DNA of 64,000 nucleotides from Bacteroidales bacterium (GTDB taxonomy: Bacteria; Bacteroidota; Bacteroidia; Bacteroidales; Marinilabiliaceae), in assembly GCA_017417385.1 (NCBI GenBank), contig JAFPZF010000005.1, positions 1 to 64,000 on the forward strand. The letters run 5' to 3'. A program made the translations under genes and the position numbers. Shown one piece after another: positions 16,936-26,944 of this stretch. A model generated the notes under the pieces. The model was given only the letters and a program-made list of their open reading frames with translations, ran no database searches and was not told where the DNA came from. The first letter of the stretch is position 1. The number at the start of each line of letters is the position of its first letter.

Positions 16936-19900
16936 GTGCACGTAACAAGCAAAATATACAACGGTCTGACAGAGTCGGCAAAGTTCCTGAGGGGGCTGTG
17001 TCTTATATTGGTATTCTTGATGACGACCATATCCACCTTGTCTCAGACAAGCGAGGAATTGCCATACAAGCTACATGACACAGGAGACATACCGCGTGAC
17101 GGGTCGGGCAAGCCGCAGCCTTCGAGCATCGACCTCAAGGATCCCGACAATGCGGAGTATTCAGCAAAGTATGATCCTGCGAGTGGCAGCGTGACCATCT
17201 ATCGAAAGATAGGAGGCATGAATGTCAGACTCCCGTATTCAATGTCGCTTGAGGACTATCAGAACGATGCCGTCCGTCGGTCGATGATGAACTATTGGCT
17301 CAGTAAGCAGAGAGACGCGTCGGCGGCAGACAGGGCAGGCAAGGGAGGTCCAGCATCCGACGGACATAAGAACAGCCTGCTGAACAGCAAGTGGCAGATC
17401 AACAACCAGTTGTTTGCCAGCATCTTCGGGTCTGACCAGATCACGATGAAGTTGCAGGGGCAGGCACAGGTCTCGATAGGTGCGCAGTACAACAAGATAG
17501 ACAATCCGACGCTGCAGGAGCGTATGAGGGCGACGACGAGTTTCGACTTCGACCAGAGCGTCCAGCTGAATCTCAACTCGCAGATAGGTGAGCGTCTCAA
17601 GCTCGGGATAAACTATAACACCAAGGCGACATTCGACTTCGAGAACGAGGTCAAGCTCGAGTACAATGGCGACGAGGATGACATCATCCAGGACATACAG
17701 GCAGGAAACATCAACTGGACGTTGCCGGGTACGCTCATACAGGGAAGCCAGAGCCTCTTTGGCTTCAAGATGGACATGAAGTTCGGAAAGCTGACCGTCT
17801 CGACAGTCTTCAGCCAGAAGAAAGGCGAGTCCAACTCAATCACAGTACAGAACGGTGCTACCGCGCAGGAGTTCGACATCGACGTCACGTCCTACGACAA
17901 GAACCGCCACTTCTTCCTCTCTCATCGGTTCAAGGAGATGTATGACGATGCGCTCTCGAAGCTCCCGACAATCAACTCTGGCATAACCATCAACAAGATA
18001 GAAGTCTGGGTCACCAACAAGACCGGTAACTATACCGATGCGCGAAACATTGTGGCACTCACCGACTTAGGTGAGACCGATGGAGACATATCCAATGCAG
18101 ATATGTGGTCGGGAGTGCGTGGGCAGTTCCCGAGCAACGAGGCCAACAACCTGTACGCCTCGATGATCGAGAACTATGCTGAGGCTCGTGACCCTGGCAT
18201 GACGACGACAGTCATGGCAGGCATAGTCGGCATGAGAGCAGGACGAGACTATGAGAAGGTCGAGAATGCACGCCTCCTCTCTCCGTCAGAGTACACGCTC
18301 AACGAACATCTCGGTTACATATCGCTCAATCAGGCGCTCAACAACAACGAGGTGTTGGCCGTTGCGTACCAGTATACATATCGCGGACAGACCTACACAG
18401 TCGGTGAGCTTTCGTCGGCTGGTGTGACGGCTCCGAACTGCCTGTACCTCAAGATGTTGAAGGGTACGACACTCACGCCCCAGTATAAGAACTGGGACCT
18501 GATGATGAAGAACATATACTCTCTTGGGGCTGTTGACGTACAGGGAGACGACTTTGACGTCAACGTCGTCTATTATAACGACTCGACCAGTACATATATC
18601 AATTATGTCAACGAGGGTCGGATACCTCTATATGGTGGGCAGAATGGCAACACATGGTTGCAGGTCATGAACCTTGACCGACTCGACTCATACCAACATG
18701 TCAATGCCGACGGCAAGTACGACTACATAGAAGGCGTCACCGTCAATTCAAAGCGCGGACTCCTTATCTTCCCAGAGCGAGAGCCATTCGGCAGTTACAT
18801 CGAGAAGCGAATGAAGGGTGAGCCCGAAGTCGCCAAGATGTATGCCTTCGATGCACTCTACGATAGCACACAGGTCTATGCGAAGCAGCAGACCAAGAAG
18901 AACAAGTTCCGTATTCGCGGTCAGTTCCAGAGCAAGAACTCACAGGACATCTCGCTCAATGCTTTCAACATAGCACAAGGTTCCGTTGTGGTTACGGCTG
19001 GTGGTCAGATATTGACTGAGAATGTCGATTATACTGTTGACTACTCGCTTGGCAAGGTGCGCATCCTCAATCAGGGACTGTTGAATTCTGGTACCGCCAT
19101 CAATATAGCGTATGAGAATGAGACCGCAATTTCGACACAGACTCAGACAGTTGTCGGTGCTCACCTCAACTACGAGTTCAATCCGGACTTCAATGTCGGC
19201 GGTACCATCATCCACATGAAGGAGAGTCCGCTGACCAACAAGGTAGCCTATGGTGAGGAGAGTGTCAAGAATACCATGCTGGGACTTAACCTCTCTTATA
19301 ACAAGAAGTTACCATTCCTGACAAAAGTCATAGATGCTCTGCCGCTCGTCAGCACCAAGGCAGAGAGTAGCATATCAGTTGAGGGTGAGGTCGCTAAGTT
19401 GATAGCAGGTCACTCATCGGCAATCAACGCAGCGTTCATCGACGACTTCGAAGGCTCGAGCATCAAGTTCGACATAAAGTCTTGGACAGGTTGGCATCTT
19501 GCAAGCAAGCCGAAAGACTCAGGTGTCATCATTGGTGGCAACACGATCAACGACCTCTCGACAGGTTTCGATCGCGCGAGGATAGCGTGGTACACAATCG
19601 ACCCGCTCTTCTTGAGAAATATGAGCAACACCCCACGTCATATACGCAACGACAAGGAGCAGAAGAGCAATCACTATCTTCGTGAGGTCTACGAGGATGA
19701 GCTTTATCCAAACCGACAGGCTGCATACGGAGAGAGCACCAACATACCGATGCTCAACATCGCGTATTATCCTGCGGAGCGTGGTCCTTACAACTATTCG
19801 ACCGACCTCACATTTGACGGAGGACTCAAGAATCCTCAGAACAACTGGGCTGGTATCCAGCGTCGACTTGAGACGACCGACTTCGAAGCTAACAATATAG

Positions 19901-22900
19901 AGTACATCGAGTTTTGGATGCTCGACCCATTCATCTACTCTGATGCGCAGGAGAAGCACGGTGACCTATATTTCAACTTAGGTTCTATCTCCGAGGATGT
20001 GTTGCCAGACTCTCGTAAGAGTTTCGAGCATGGACTCCCGACGGTTGGTGAGACTGCGATGGTCGACAGCACCGCATGGGGTGTCGTTCCACGCAACAAT
20101 TCACTCGTCAAGGGCTTCAATACCGATGCGGCAAGTATGCGAGCGCAAGATATTGGTCTTGACGGACTTAACTCAGAGAGTGAGAAGACGTTCTTCAACA
20201 ATCCTTCTTATCCGTTCATTGATAGAATAGAGACACTGCACAATTCTGGCGATCTGTCCGATTTGGCATACAACCAGATAATGTCCGACCCGTCCAATGA
20301 CGACTATCACTACTATCGTGGTGGTGACTACGACGAGCAGCAGCTGTCTATAATGGATCGCTACAAGCGATTTAACAATACAGAAGGCAACTCCATTCCT
20401 TCAGAGTATTCTCCTGAGAGCTACTCGACGGCTGCGACAACTATACCAGACGACGAGGACCTCAATTCTGATTACACACTCAGCGAGACAGAGAGCTACT
20501 ATCAGTATCACGTGTCTATCCATCCAGACAGTATGGCTGTCGGCAAGAACTATATTGCCGACCAGATGGAGACAACGGTGAAACTTCCTAATGGTAAGAC
20601 GGAGTCTGTCAAGTGGTTCCAGTTCAAGATACCTATCTCACATCCTGACAAGGTCATCGGTGACATCAGTGACCTGACGAGCATCCAGTTCGTTCGCATG
20701 TTCATGACCAACTTCGCTGACACCAGTGTTCTTCGTTTTGCGACACTCGAGTTGGTGCGTGGCGAATGGCGAAAGTATACAGAGCCGCTGACAGAGAAGA
20801 ATGGTCACTCCGTCGCTTCGACAGTATTCTCAACCTCGACAGTCAACATCGAGGAGAACGACCGCCGTACTCCGGTCAGCTACGTCCTCCCTCCAGGTGT
20901 GGATCGTGTGGTTGACCCGTCGAACCCTCAGCTCCGTCAGCTCAACGAGCAGGCTTACTCGCTGAAAGTCACTGATTTGGGTAATGGTGATGCTCGTGCA
21001 GTCTACAAGACTCTCAATATGGACATGAGAAACTACCGTCGTCTCAAGATGTATGTCCATGCTGAGGCTCCGGAAGGTTACTCGCTCTCCGACAACCAGG
21101 TATCCATCTTCGTCAGGCTCGGGTCTGACTACGAGGATAACTATTATGAGTACGAGATACCTCTGCATCTGACGCCTCATGGCACCTATTCTAGCAACAG
21201 CGAGAGCGATCGTTATGCCGTCTGGCCCGAGGCCAACAACCTCGATATTCCTCTCAGTGTGCTGACGGAGTGCAAGTTGCAGCGAAATGCTGCTCGTCGT
21301 CAGAGCAGTCCTGAGAACACGGTCACTCTTCAGGACGTGTATACGATGACCGACCCGGACAACAATAACAATCGTGTCCGCATCAAGGGTAACCCGTCTG
21401 TCGGCAATGTTGTCGTCATGATGATCGGTCTTCGTGCTCATGGCGCTGGCACTAAGAGCGCAGAGGTGTGGATCAACGAGCTGAGACTCACCGACTTCAA
21501 TGAGCAAGGCGGATGGGCTGCACGTGGTCGTGCCTCACTCAAGCTGGCAGACCTCGGCTCTATCCAGGCGAGTGGACAGTATGCAAGCGTCGGCTTCGGA
21601 GCCCTCGACCAGAGCGTCCTCGAACGTAGTCTCGACGAGAACAAGCAGTTCGACGTCTCTGCTAATATGGAACTCGGCAAGCTCCTTGGACCTGAATCGC
21701 GAATCAGTGTCCCAGCTTATATCGGCTACAGTAAGAATGTGACGACTCCTCTCTATTCGCCCTACGACACCGATGTCCGTATGGCTACTGTTCTTGCGAC
21801 GGCTCAGTCTAAGGCCGAGAAGGATAGTATCGAGAAGATCTCTCAGACGACGGAGACGATTCGCAGCCTTAACTTTACTAACGTCAAGATCAAACCTGCT
21901 AAGGGTAAGAAGGTTACGATGATATCGCCTTCCAACCTGTCGGCTTCTGCTGCTATCAGCACGACGACGTTGACGAGTCCGGAGACGGAGTACGACACTC
22001 ATCGTGAGATAACTGGCGCCCTCGGCTATAGCTACAGCGGTGGCACCAAGACGGTCCAGCCTTTCAGGAAGTCTAAGATGAACACTAAGTACTTCGGCCT
22101 CCTCAAAGACCTCACTTTCTCTACTGCCCCGACGCAGCTGTCCTACAAGTGGGAAGTCTCCCGTGGCTATCAGGAGGTGCAGAAGCGCAACGTCACCAAC
22201 CCTGACTACAAGGTGCCTATCAGCGTCTCCAAGGACTTCTTCTGGAATCGCTACTTCGACTTCCGATACAACATCACGAAGAACCTGAAGTTCGGCTTCA
22301 ATGCGACAACCAACGCACGTATCGAGGAACCAGCTGGCCCTGTCAACAAGGACCTCTTCCCCGAGGAGTACAAGCATTGGAAGGACTCTGTCTGGAGTAA
22401 TATCAAGAAGTTCGGTACTGTCGACAACTATAGTCATTCGACTGACATCAATTGGACTATTCCTATCAACAAGTTGCCTTACCTGACCTTCCTTACTGCT
22501 ACTGCTCAGTACAAGGGTAGCTATTCGTGGATTACTGGTAGCGACAACGACGATTTCCAGTGGGGTAATACGATCCAGAACCGTAACACTAAGCAAATCA
22601 ACGGCATGATCAATCTCTCTACTTTCTATAGTAAGAGTAACTACCTCCGTGAGTTGTACGACCACTATAGTCTCGCCGGCACTTCGCGTACTTCAAGCAA
22701 GTCTAAGCAGCAGGCTAAGAAGACTGTCAGCTACAATCAGAACGGTCTGAAGTTCGAGGTTGGCAAGCCTGTGATTATCAAGCACAACCTCAAGACGACG
22801 GACATCTCTGCCCGTGCTTTCGACAAGAAGGGACATGGTCTGAAGGGTACTCTCAAGCCTATCGACCCTAACACTGCTACCTTTACCCCGACTATGGCAA

Positions 22901-24357
22901 GCGCCGACGCGCGTATCGCTATCACTGGCTCTATCACCCCAGAGGAGCAGAAGCGCAACGTCTTCAAGGATATGACTCTCATGCTCGCAACGGCTTTCAA
23001 GAGTCTGAGTGTCACCTACTCTGAGAACAACGGGACGACTCTCGCAGGTTATACTCCTACCGCAGGCTTCCTCGGTATGGACGGCTCTGTCGAGGGCTCA
23101 CGTGCCCCTGGCTTTAAGTTCATTGTCGGTATGCAAGACCGTGACTTCGCCCTGAACGCTGTCAACCACAACTGGCTGACGACCGACTCTACTTTCAACG
23201 AGCCTTATGCTATGACGCATTCTGAGAACCTTCAGGTGCGCGCATCTTTCGAGATGTTCCGCTCTCTCAAGGTCGAACTGAGCGCTCAGCGTAGCAAGGA
23301 CAAGTCTCTGACGGAGTACTACGTCTTCGGCTCCCACGGCTTCGAGGGTGTATTCAACCTCGTCGAGACTGGTAGCTTCTCTACGACGTTCAACACTTTC
23401 AAGACTGCCTTCAAGAGACCCGACAAGCGTGGAGACCTTACATTCTCTGTCTACGACAACTTCCTGGATGCTCGTCAGGTCGTTTCTAGCCGCCGTGGCA
23501 GGGAGCGAAACTCTTCGGCTTACGACCCAAGCGGCTCTACCGACGGTTTCTACGCCGACGGCTATGGCGAGGCTTCCCAGGAGGTCCTCATCCCGGCTTT
23601 CGTCGCTGCTTACAGCGGTAAGAGCTCGAGCAACGTCTTCCTCGACTTTATCCCTGGCATCAGGCAGATGGCTCCCAACTGGCGCGTTACTTTCAGTGGC
23701 CTCAACTACATCCCGAGTCTTAAGTCTATTTTCCGCAGTCTCGAGCTCTCTCATAGCTACACTTCTAAGTTCTCTATGAACCGCTTCGAGACTAATCTCG
23801 ACTGGAATCAGGAGGCTACGGGCGTCTCCAACGTGAGGGATATCAACGGCAACTTCGTGCCTCGCTACGACGTCGCTCAGGTGTCTATCGCCGAGCAGCT
23901 GAGTCCTTTCATCAGTCTGAGCGCTACTCTTGTCAACAACACTACTGCTAGCATCGGCATCAATAAGTCTCGTACCCTGACTCTCAACATTACTAACAAT
24001 CAGATTACTGAGACTTATTCGACTGACTGGAACCTTAACCTTGGCTACCGTTTCGACAATGTCAAGATCTTTATCAAGGGTAAGGACTCTAACTTCAACA
24101 ACACTCTCAACCTGACTTTCGGCCTGTCTCAGGGCGACCAGTTCACGATCCTCCGTCGTATCGACCAGGGGGTCAACGAACTCGCCAGCGGCACCCGCAC
24201 TACTCAGGTTAAGTTCAGTGCCGACTACGCTCTGACGAGTAAGTTCAATATGCAGTTCTACTACGATCAGTCGCTCGCTAAGCCTTATATCTCTTCTTCC
24301 TACCCGACGAACAATATCAACGTCGGCTTCAGCTTTAGCCTCCAACTGACTGAATAA
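16936..24357 (+). CDS. sprA: SprA/Sov, giant outer-membrane channel of the type IX secretion system
   Basis: The 2473-residue product has an N-terminal hydrophobic signal (LCLILVFLMTTISTLSQ) and the repeated strand-rich patterns of SprA, which forms the 36-strand outer-membrane pore through which T9SS cargo leaves. The first part contains QAQVSIGAQYNKIDNPT and LKLGINYNTKATFDFENEVKLEY, and the end QSLAKPYISSSYPTNNINVGF gives the last strands. The start is GTG at 16936, 5 bases after ruvA, and no ATG fits better. Length and position after ruvA agree with the family. The codon use changes along the gene: purine-ending codons (ATA, AGG) in the first third give way to C/T-ending ones (ATC, CGT, TCT). 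From 23640 to the end the Ile codons I read are ATC or ATT, with no ATA. Confidence 0.95.
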   Translation: MHVTSKIYNGLTESAKFLRGLCLILVFLMTTISTLSQTSEELPYKLHDTGDIPRDGSGKPQPSSIDLKDPDNAEYSAKYDPASGSVTIYRKIGGMNVRLPYSMSLEDYQNDAVRRSMMNYWLSKQRDASAADRAGKGGPASDGHKNSLLNSKWQINNQLFASIFGSDQITMKLQGQAQVSIGAQYNKIDNPTLQERMRATTSFDFDQSVQLNLNSQIGERLKLGINYNTKATFDFENEVKLEYNGDEDDIIQDIQAGNINWTLPGTLIQGSQSLFGFKMDMKFGKLTVSTVFSQKKGESNSITVQNGATAQEFDIDVTSYDKNRHFFLSHRFKEMYDDALSKLPTINSGITINKIEVWVTNKTGNYTDARNIVALTDLGETDGDISNADMWSGVRGQFPSNEANNLYASMIENYAEARDPGMTTTVMAGIVGMRAGRDYEKVENARLLSPSEYTLNEHLGYISLNQALNNNEVLAVAYQYTYRGQTYTVGELSSAGVTAPNCLYLKMLKGTTLTPQYKNWDLMMKNIYSLGAVDVQGDDFDVNVVYYNDSTSTYINYVNEGRIPLYGGQNGNTWLQVMNLDRLDSYQHVNADGKYDYIEGVTVNSKRGLLIFPEREPFGSYIEKRMKGEPEVAKMYAFDALYDSTQVYAKQQTKKNKFRIRGQFQSKNSQDISLNAFNIAQGSVVVTAGGQILTENVDYTVDYSLGKVRILNQGLLNSGTAINIAYENETAISTQTQTVVGAHLNYEFNPDFNVGGTIIHMKESPLTNKVAYGEESVKNTMLGLNLSYNKKLPFLTKVIDALPLVSTKAESSISVEGEVAKLIAGHSSAINAAFIDDFEGSSIKFDIKSWTGWHLASKPKDSGVIIGGNTINDLSTGFDRARIAWYTIDPLFLRNMSNTPRHIRNDKEQKSNHYLREVYEDELYPNRQAAYGESTNIPMLNIAYYPAERGPYNYSTDLTFDGGLKNPQNNWAGIQRRLETTDFEANNIEYIEFWMLDPFIYSDAQEKHGDLYFNLGSISEDVLPDSRKSFEHGLPTVGETAMVDSTAWGVVPRNNSLVKGFNTDAASMRAQDIGLDGLNSESEKTFFNNPSYPFIDRIETLHNSGDLSDLAYNQIMSDPSNDDYHYYRGGDYDEQQLSIMDRYKRFNNTEGNSIPSEYSPESYSTAATTIPDDEDLNSDYTLSETESYYQYHVSIHPDSMAVGKNYIADQMETTVKLPNGKTESVKWFQFKIPISHPDKVIGDISDLTSIQFVRMFMTNFADTSVLRFATLELVRGEWRKYTEPLTEKNGHSVASTVFSTSTVNIEENDRRTPVSYVLPPGVDRVVDPSNPQLRQLNEQAYSLKVTDLGNGDARAVYKTLNMDMRNYRRLKMYVHAEAPEGYSLSDNQVSIFVRLGSDYEDNYYEYEIPLHLTPHGTYSSNSESDRYAVWPEANNLDIPLSVLTECKLQRNAARRQSSPENTVTLQDVYTMTDPDNNNNRVRIKGNPSVGNVVVMMIGLRAHGAGTKSAEVWINELRLTDFNEQGGWAARGRASLKLADLGSIQASGQYASVGFGALDQSVLERSLDENKQFDVSANMELGKLLGPESRISVPAYIGYSKNVTTPLYSPYDTDVRMATVLATAQSKAEKDSIEKISQTTETIRSLNFTNVKIKPAKGKKVTMISPSNLSASAAISTTTLTSPETEYDTHREITGALGYSYSGGTKTVQPFRKSKMNTKYFGLLKDLTFSTAPTQLSYKWEVSRGYQEVQKRNVTNPDYKVPISVSKDFFWNRYFDFRYNITKNLKFGFNATTNARIEEPAGPVNKDLFPEEYKHWKDSVWSNIKKFGTVDNYSHSTDINWTIPINKLPYLTFLTATAQYKGSYSWITGSDNDDFQWGNTIQNRNTKQINGMINLSTFYSKSNYLRELYDHYSLAGTSRTSSKSKQQAKKTVSYNQNGLKFEVGKPVIIKHNLKTTDISARAFDKKGHGLKGTLKPIDPNTATFTPTMASADARIAITGSITPEEQKRNVFKDMTLMLATAFKSLSVTYSENNGTTLAGYTPTAGFLGMDGSVEGSRAPGFKFIVGMQDRDFALNAVNHNWLTTDSTFNEPYAMTHSENLQVRASFEMFRSLKVELSAQRSKDKSLTEYYVFGSHGFEGVFNLVETGSFSTTFNTFKTAFKRPDKRGDLTFSVYDNFLDARQVVSSRRGRERNSSAYDPSGSTDGFYADGYGEASQEVLIPAFVAAYSGKSSSNVFLDFIPGIRQMAPNWRVTFSGLNYIPSLKSIFRSLELSHSYTSKFSMNRFETNLDWNQEATGVSNVRDINGNFVPRYDVAQVSIAEQLSPFISLSATLVNNTTASIGINKSRTLTLNITNNQITETYSTDWNLNLGYRFDNVKIFIKGKDSNFNNTLNLTFGLSQGDQFTILRRIDQGVNELASGTRTTQVKFSADYALTSKFNMQFYYDQSLAKPYISSSYPTNNINVGFSFSLQLTE

Positions 24358-24372
24358 CTAATCCTTTTGACT

Positions 24373-24816
24373 ATGGACAGCGCTTCCGGTACCTTCTCTA
24401 TTTCGAGCCTCGAGCTCCTCGATGATGCAGCTTCCTGGCTCCTCGACCATGTCGGCTCTTCCCACGTCCTCGCCTTCGATGCGGAGATGGGCGCCGGCAA
24501 GACTACTCTCATAGCAGCTGTACTCCGGAGGATGGGCTCCGACTCTGTCGTCAATAGCCCGACTTTCGCTATCGTCAACGAGTACGATATCCCCGCCGGT
24601 TGTAAGGTCTACCACGCCGACCTCTATCGTATCAAGAACGAGCGTGAACTCTTCGATATGGGCTTCGAGGAATATATTAACTCTCGAGACTGGCTCTTTG
24701 TCGAGTGGCCTGAGATGGCCGACTCTGTCCTCCCAGACGATACTGTGCGTGTTAGTATCTCGGTTCTGCCCGATGGTTCACGCTCCCTTTCTCTCTCCCC
24801 TTATTTCATCCTTTAA
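24373..24816 (+). CDS. tsaE: tRNA threonylcarbamoyladenosine biosynthesis ATPase TsaE
   Basis: The 147-residue protein has the P-loop GAGKTT at 40-45 and the family motifs NSPTFAIVNEY, HADLYRI and LFVEWPE. TsaE works with TsaB and TsaD to make t6A at position 37 of ANN-decoding tRNAs. The ATG at 24373 is preferred to the TTG at 24367, six bases earlier. It lies 15 bases after sprA and 12 bases before the alanine dehydrogenase-like gene, a neighbour pair often seen in Bacteroidota. Confidence 0.93.
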   Translation: MDSASGTFSISSLELLDDAASWLLDHVGSSHVLAFDAEMGAGKTTLIAAVLRRMGSDSVVNSPTFAIVNEYDIPAGCKVYHADLYRIKNERELFDMGFEEYINSRDWLFVEWPEMADSVLPDDTVRVSISVLPDGSRSLSLSPYFIL

Positions 24817-24828
24817 TCTCTTTTCCCC

Positions 24829-26010
24829 ATGGACGAGAAACTTGCACCCTGCGAAGAGCGAATCGTTACTCAGCGCGCTCGCAAACAGCTTTCTTTTGGC
24901 GTCCCTAAGGAACTCAGGACTGGCGAGAACCGTCTTATGCTGACTCCCCAGGCTACCGAGGTCCTCGTAGCGCAAGGTCACAAGGTCCTCGTCGAGAAGA
25001 ACGCCGGTCTTATGGCCCGCTTCTCCGACGAAGCCTACGCTGCCGCTGGCGCCGACATTGTATCTTCCCCTCAGCACGTATGGCGCGCCGACGTGGTTGT
25101 CAAGGTCGCACCGCCTACTCTCGCCGAGGCTAAGCTCCTCCGCGAAGGTCAGTCGCTCGTGATGCTCGCCTCCCGCCACCTCGCAGACTCTGAGGCTATC
25201 CTCGAGCTCTCTCGACGTAAATCTACTATCCTCGCTGCCGACTTCCTGACCGATAAGTCACCGCTCGGACCTACTGTCGTCCAGGCCCTCGGCGAGATGG
25301 AGGGTGAGCTCGCTGTCATGACGGCCGCTAACCTCCTCCTCAACAACGGCTCCGACGGCAAGGGGATTATCATCGGCAGTATCACCGGTATCCCACCATC
25401 CGAGGTTATCATCCTCGGTAGCGACACGGCTGCTGTTTCTGCCGCCCGTACGGCTCTCGCCTTTGGGACTACGGTCAAGATCTTCGACGTCAACTATTCG
25501 AGGCTTCAGAGGCTCCAGCAGGGTATGCCACACCGCCTCTTCACTTCTATCATCCATCCTCAGGCTCTCCACAAGGCTCTCAAGAGTGCCGACGCTCTTA
25601 TCCTGACTCGCGCACTCCACTCTCGCGACCGCTATGTCATCCCTCACGACTATATGCACCTCCTTAAGAAGGGCGCCGTCGTCGTCGACTTGGATACTGT
25701 CTGTGGTGGTCGCTCGGAGCTTAGCCGACCGACTCAGCCTGACTCTCCGGTCTACTCCGAGGATGGGCTCATCTTCCACTGTCTCCCCGACATAACGACT
25801 CTCGCAGCTCATACTGCGACGATTCTTCTCTCCGACACTGTCTCACAGCTGCTCTCAGCCCTCGGCGACGGCGGTGGCGTCAAGGACGCTATCCGCTTCG
25901 ACCCTTCGGTCCAGAGTAGCGTAGCTATGTATGGTGGTATCATCACCAGCAAGTATCTCGCCAGTCAGGTCGGCGGCGAGTTCTTCGATATCCGTTTGCT
26001 AATCATCTAA
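24829..26010 (+). CDS. Alanine dehydrogenase / PNT-family protein with an altered dinucleotide motif
   Basis: The 393-residue protein follows the alanine dehydrogenase fold: an N-terminal substrate domain (FGVPKELRTGENRLMLTP), then an NAD-binding domain, and a C-terminal return to the first domain. The family converts alanine to pyruvate and ammonia with NAD. In place of the usual GxGxxG stretch this copy reads ILGSDTAAVSAART, with two glycines lost. The usual catalytic Lys-Glu-Pro after the VxVK strand is KVAPP, while the His in ASRHLADSE is in about the right place. NAD binding may be weak or changed. It is a divergent member whose activity needs proof. Confidence 0.75.
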   Translation: MDEKLAPCEERIVTQRARKQLSFGVPKELRTGENRLMLTPQATEVLVAQGHKVLVEKNAGLMARFSDEAYAAAGADIVSSPQHVWRADVVVKVAPPTLAEAKLLREGQSLVMLASRHLADSEAILELSRRKSTILAADFLTDKSPLGPTVVQALGEMEGELAVMTAANLLLNNGSDGKGIIIGSITGIPPSEVIILGSDTAAVSAARTALAFGTTVKIFDVNYSRLQRLQQGMPHRLFTSIIHPQALHKALKSADALILTRALHSRDRYVIPHDYMHLLKKGAVVVDLDTVCGGRSELSRPTQPDSPVYSEDGLIFHCLPDITTLAAHTATILLSDTVSQLLSALGDGGGVKDAIRFDPSVQSSVAMYGGIITSKYLASQVGGEFFDIRLLII

Positions 26011-26028
26011 TTTTATTCTTATAATTCT

Positions 26029-26667
26029 ATGTACAAGCTTTTTTCTCTTCTCTTCGTCGCCCTTATCTTCTCTGTGTCCGCGAGTGCTCAGTGGTCCAAG
26101 GGCTTCAAGACCAACGAACTGTCGCTTAGCTTCGGCTACTACTCCAACGTGTCGATAATTGAGTCTATGACTGACATCAACGTGACTTCGCTTAGTAAGT
26201 CTGTCGGCTACGTCTACACCTCCGACGATCTCAACACTGTCGGCTCTACTACCTTCCAGTTCCTCCACCGCAACCGTAAGTGGCTCTCCGTCGGTATCGC
26301 TCTCTCCTACCAGCTCGCGACGGTCGAGTGCTTCGAGCAGAATCGTAAGAACGAGATAACCGACCTCGGTAAGCTCACTATCCACTACGTCGGCGCTATG
26401 CCTACTCTCCGTGTCAACTGGATGATCCGCCGCAACGTGACTCTCTACTCTAAGGTCGCCGCCGGACTCACTTTCGTCATCGACAAGTACAAGGATACTT
26501 CCGGCAAGGGAGACATCGTCGAGCCTGCCAAGAAGCACTACGCCGCCTTCCAGCTCTCGCCTATCGGCGCGCAGTTCGGCTCTAAGTCTCTCGTCGGCTT
26601 CATCGAGGCTGGCTACGGCAACCAGGGTCTCGTCCAGGCCGGCGCTGCCTACAAGTTCGGCTACTAG
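26029..26667 (+). CDS. Outer-membrane beta-barrel protein, unknown role
   Basis: The 212-residue product has a signal peptide ending SASAQW and alternating hydrophobic strands typical of an eight-strand porin-like barrel, with a terminal aromatic (YKFGY) as required for barrel assembly. I do not recognise a specific family. It lies 18 bases after the alanine dehydrogenase-like gene and is probably on the same transcript. No hairpin is visible, but a run of eight T follows the stop. Confidence 0.7.
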   Translation: MYKLFSLLFVALIFSVSASAQWSKGFKTNELSLSFGYYSNVSIIESMTDINVTSLSKSVGYVYTSDDLNTVGSTTFQFLHRNRKWLSVGIALSYQLATVECFEQNRKNEITDLGKLTIHYVGAMPTLRVNWMIRRNVTLYSKVAAGLTFVIDKYKDTSGKGDIVEPAKKHYAAFQLSPIGAQFGSKSLVGFIEAGYGNQGLVQAGAAYKFGY

Positions 26668-26732
26668 CTCTTTTTTTTGCCCTTCCTCCCTGCCTTTGTC
26701 TATCCTCTCCCCACTCGTTTTCTCCCCTCTAG

Positions 26733-26776
26733 GTTAGACTTGGATTAGTGCTGGGTTAGACTTGGGTTAGCCCTGA
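26733..26776 (+). repeat. Four tandem 11-bp units, consensus RTTAGNCTTGG
   Basis: Four units join without gaps: units 1 and 3 are identical (GTTAGACTTGG), unit 2 is ATTAGTGCTGG and unit 4 is GTTAGCCCTGA. It is the longest of four such arrays in the window, and lies in the non-coding stretch between the barrel gene and secDF. Confidence 0.85.
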
Positions 26777-26888
26777 ACCTCCCGACGTGGCGCTCCGATA
26801 TGTCTCTGTTGACTGTCCCCGTGGCGCCTCTATGTCGCTTTTCTTAACATATTCTCTCCAACTAATAACATCATACACGTTTTTTTTA

Positions 26889-26896
26889 TATCTTTG
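26889..26896 (+). promoter_or_regulatory. -7 box of secDF
   Basis: TATCTTTG matches the consensus exactly, preceded by a T-run, and lies 49 bases before the secDF ATG. Confidence 0.65.
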
Positions 26897-26944
26897 CACG
26901 TTTTTCTGAAACTATATAAAGTCATTTTATAAACTGATCAACCA

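Noticed and set aside
26911-26938. Possible dif-like site (TATAAA, 5-base gap, TTTATA)
   Set aside because: The half-sites do not match the XerC/XerD arm pattern with a 6-base centre, and it lies in the secDF leader. A short AT-rich symmetry is likely by chance.
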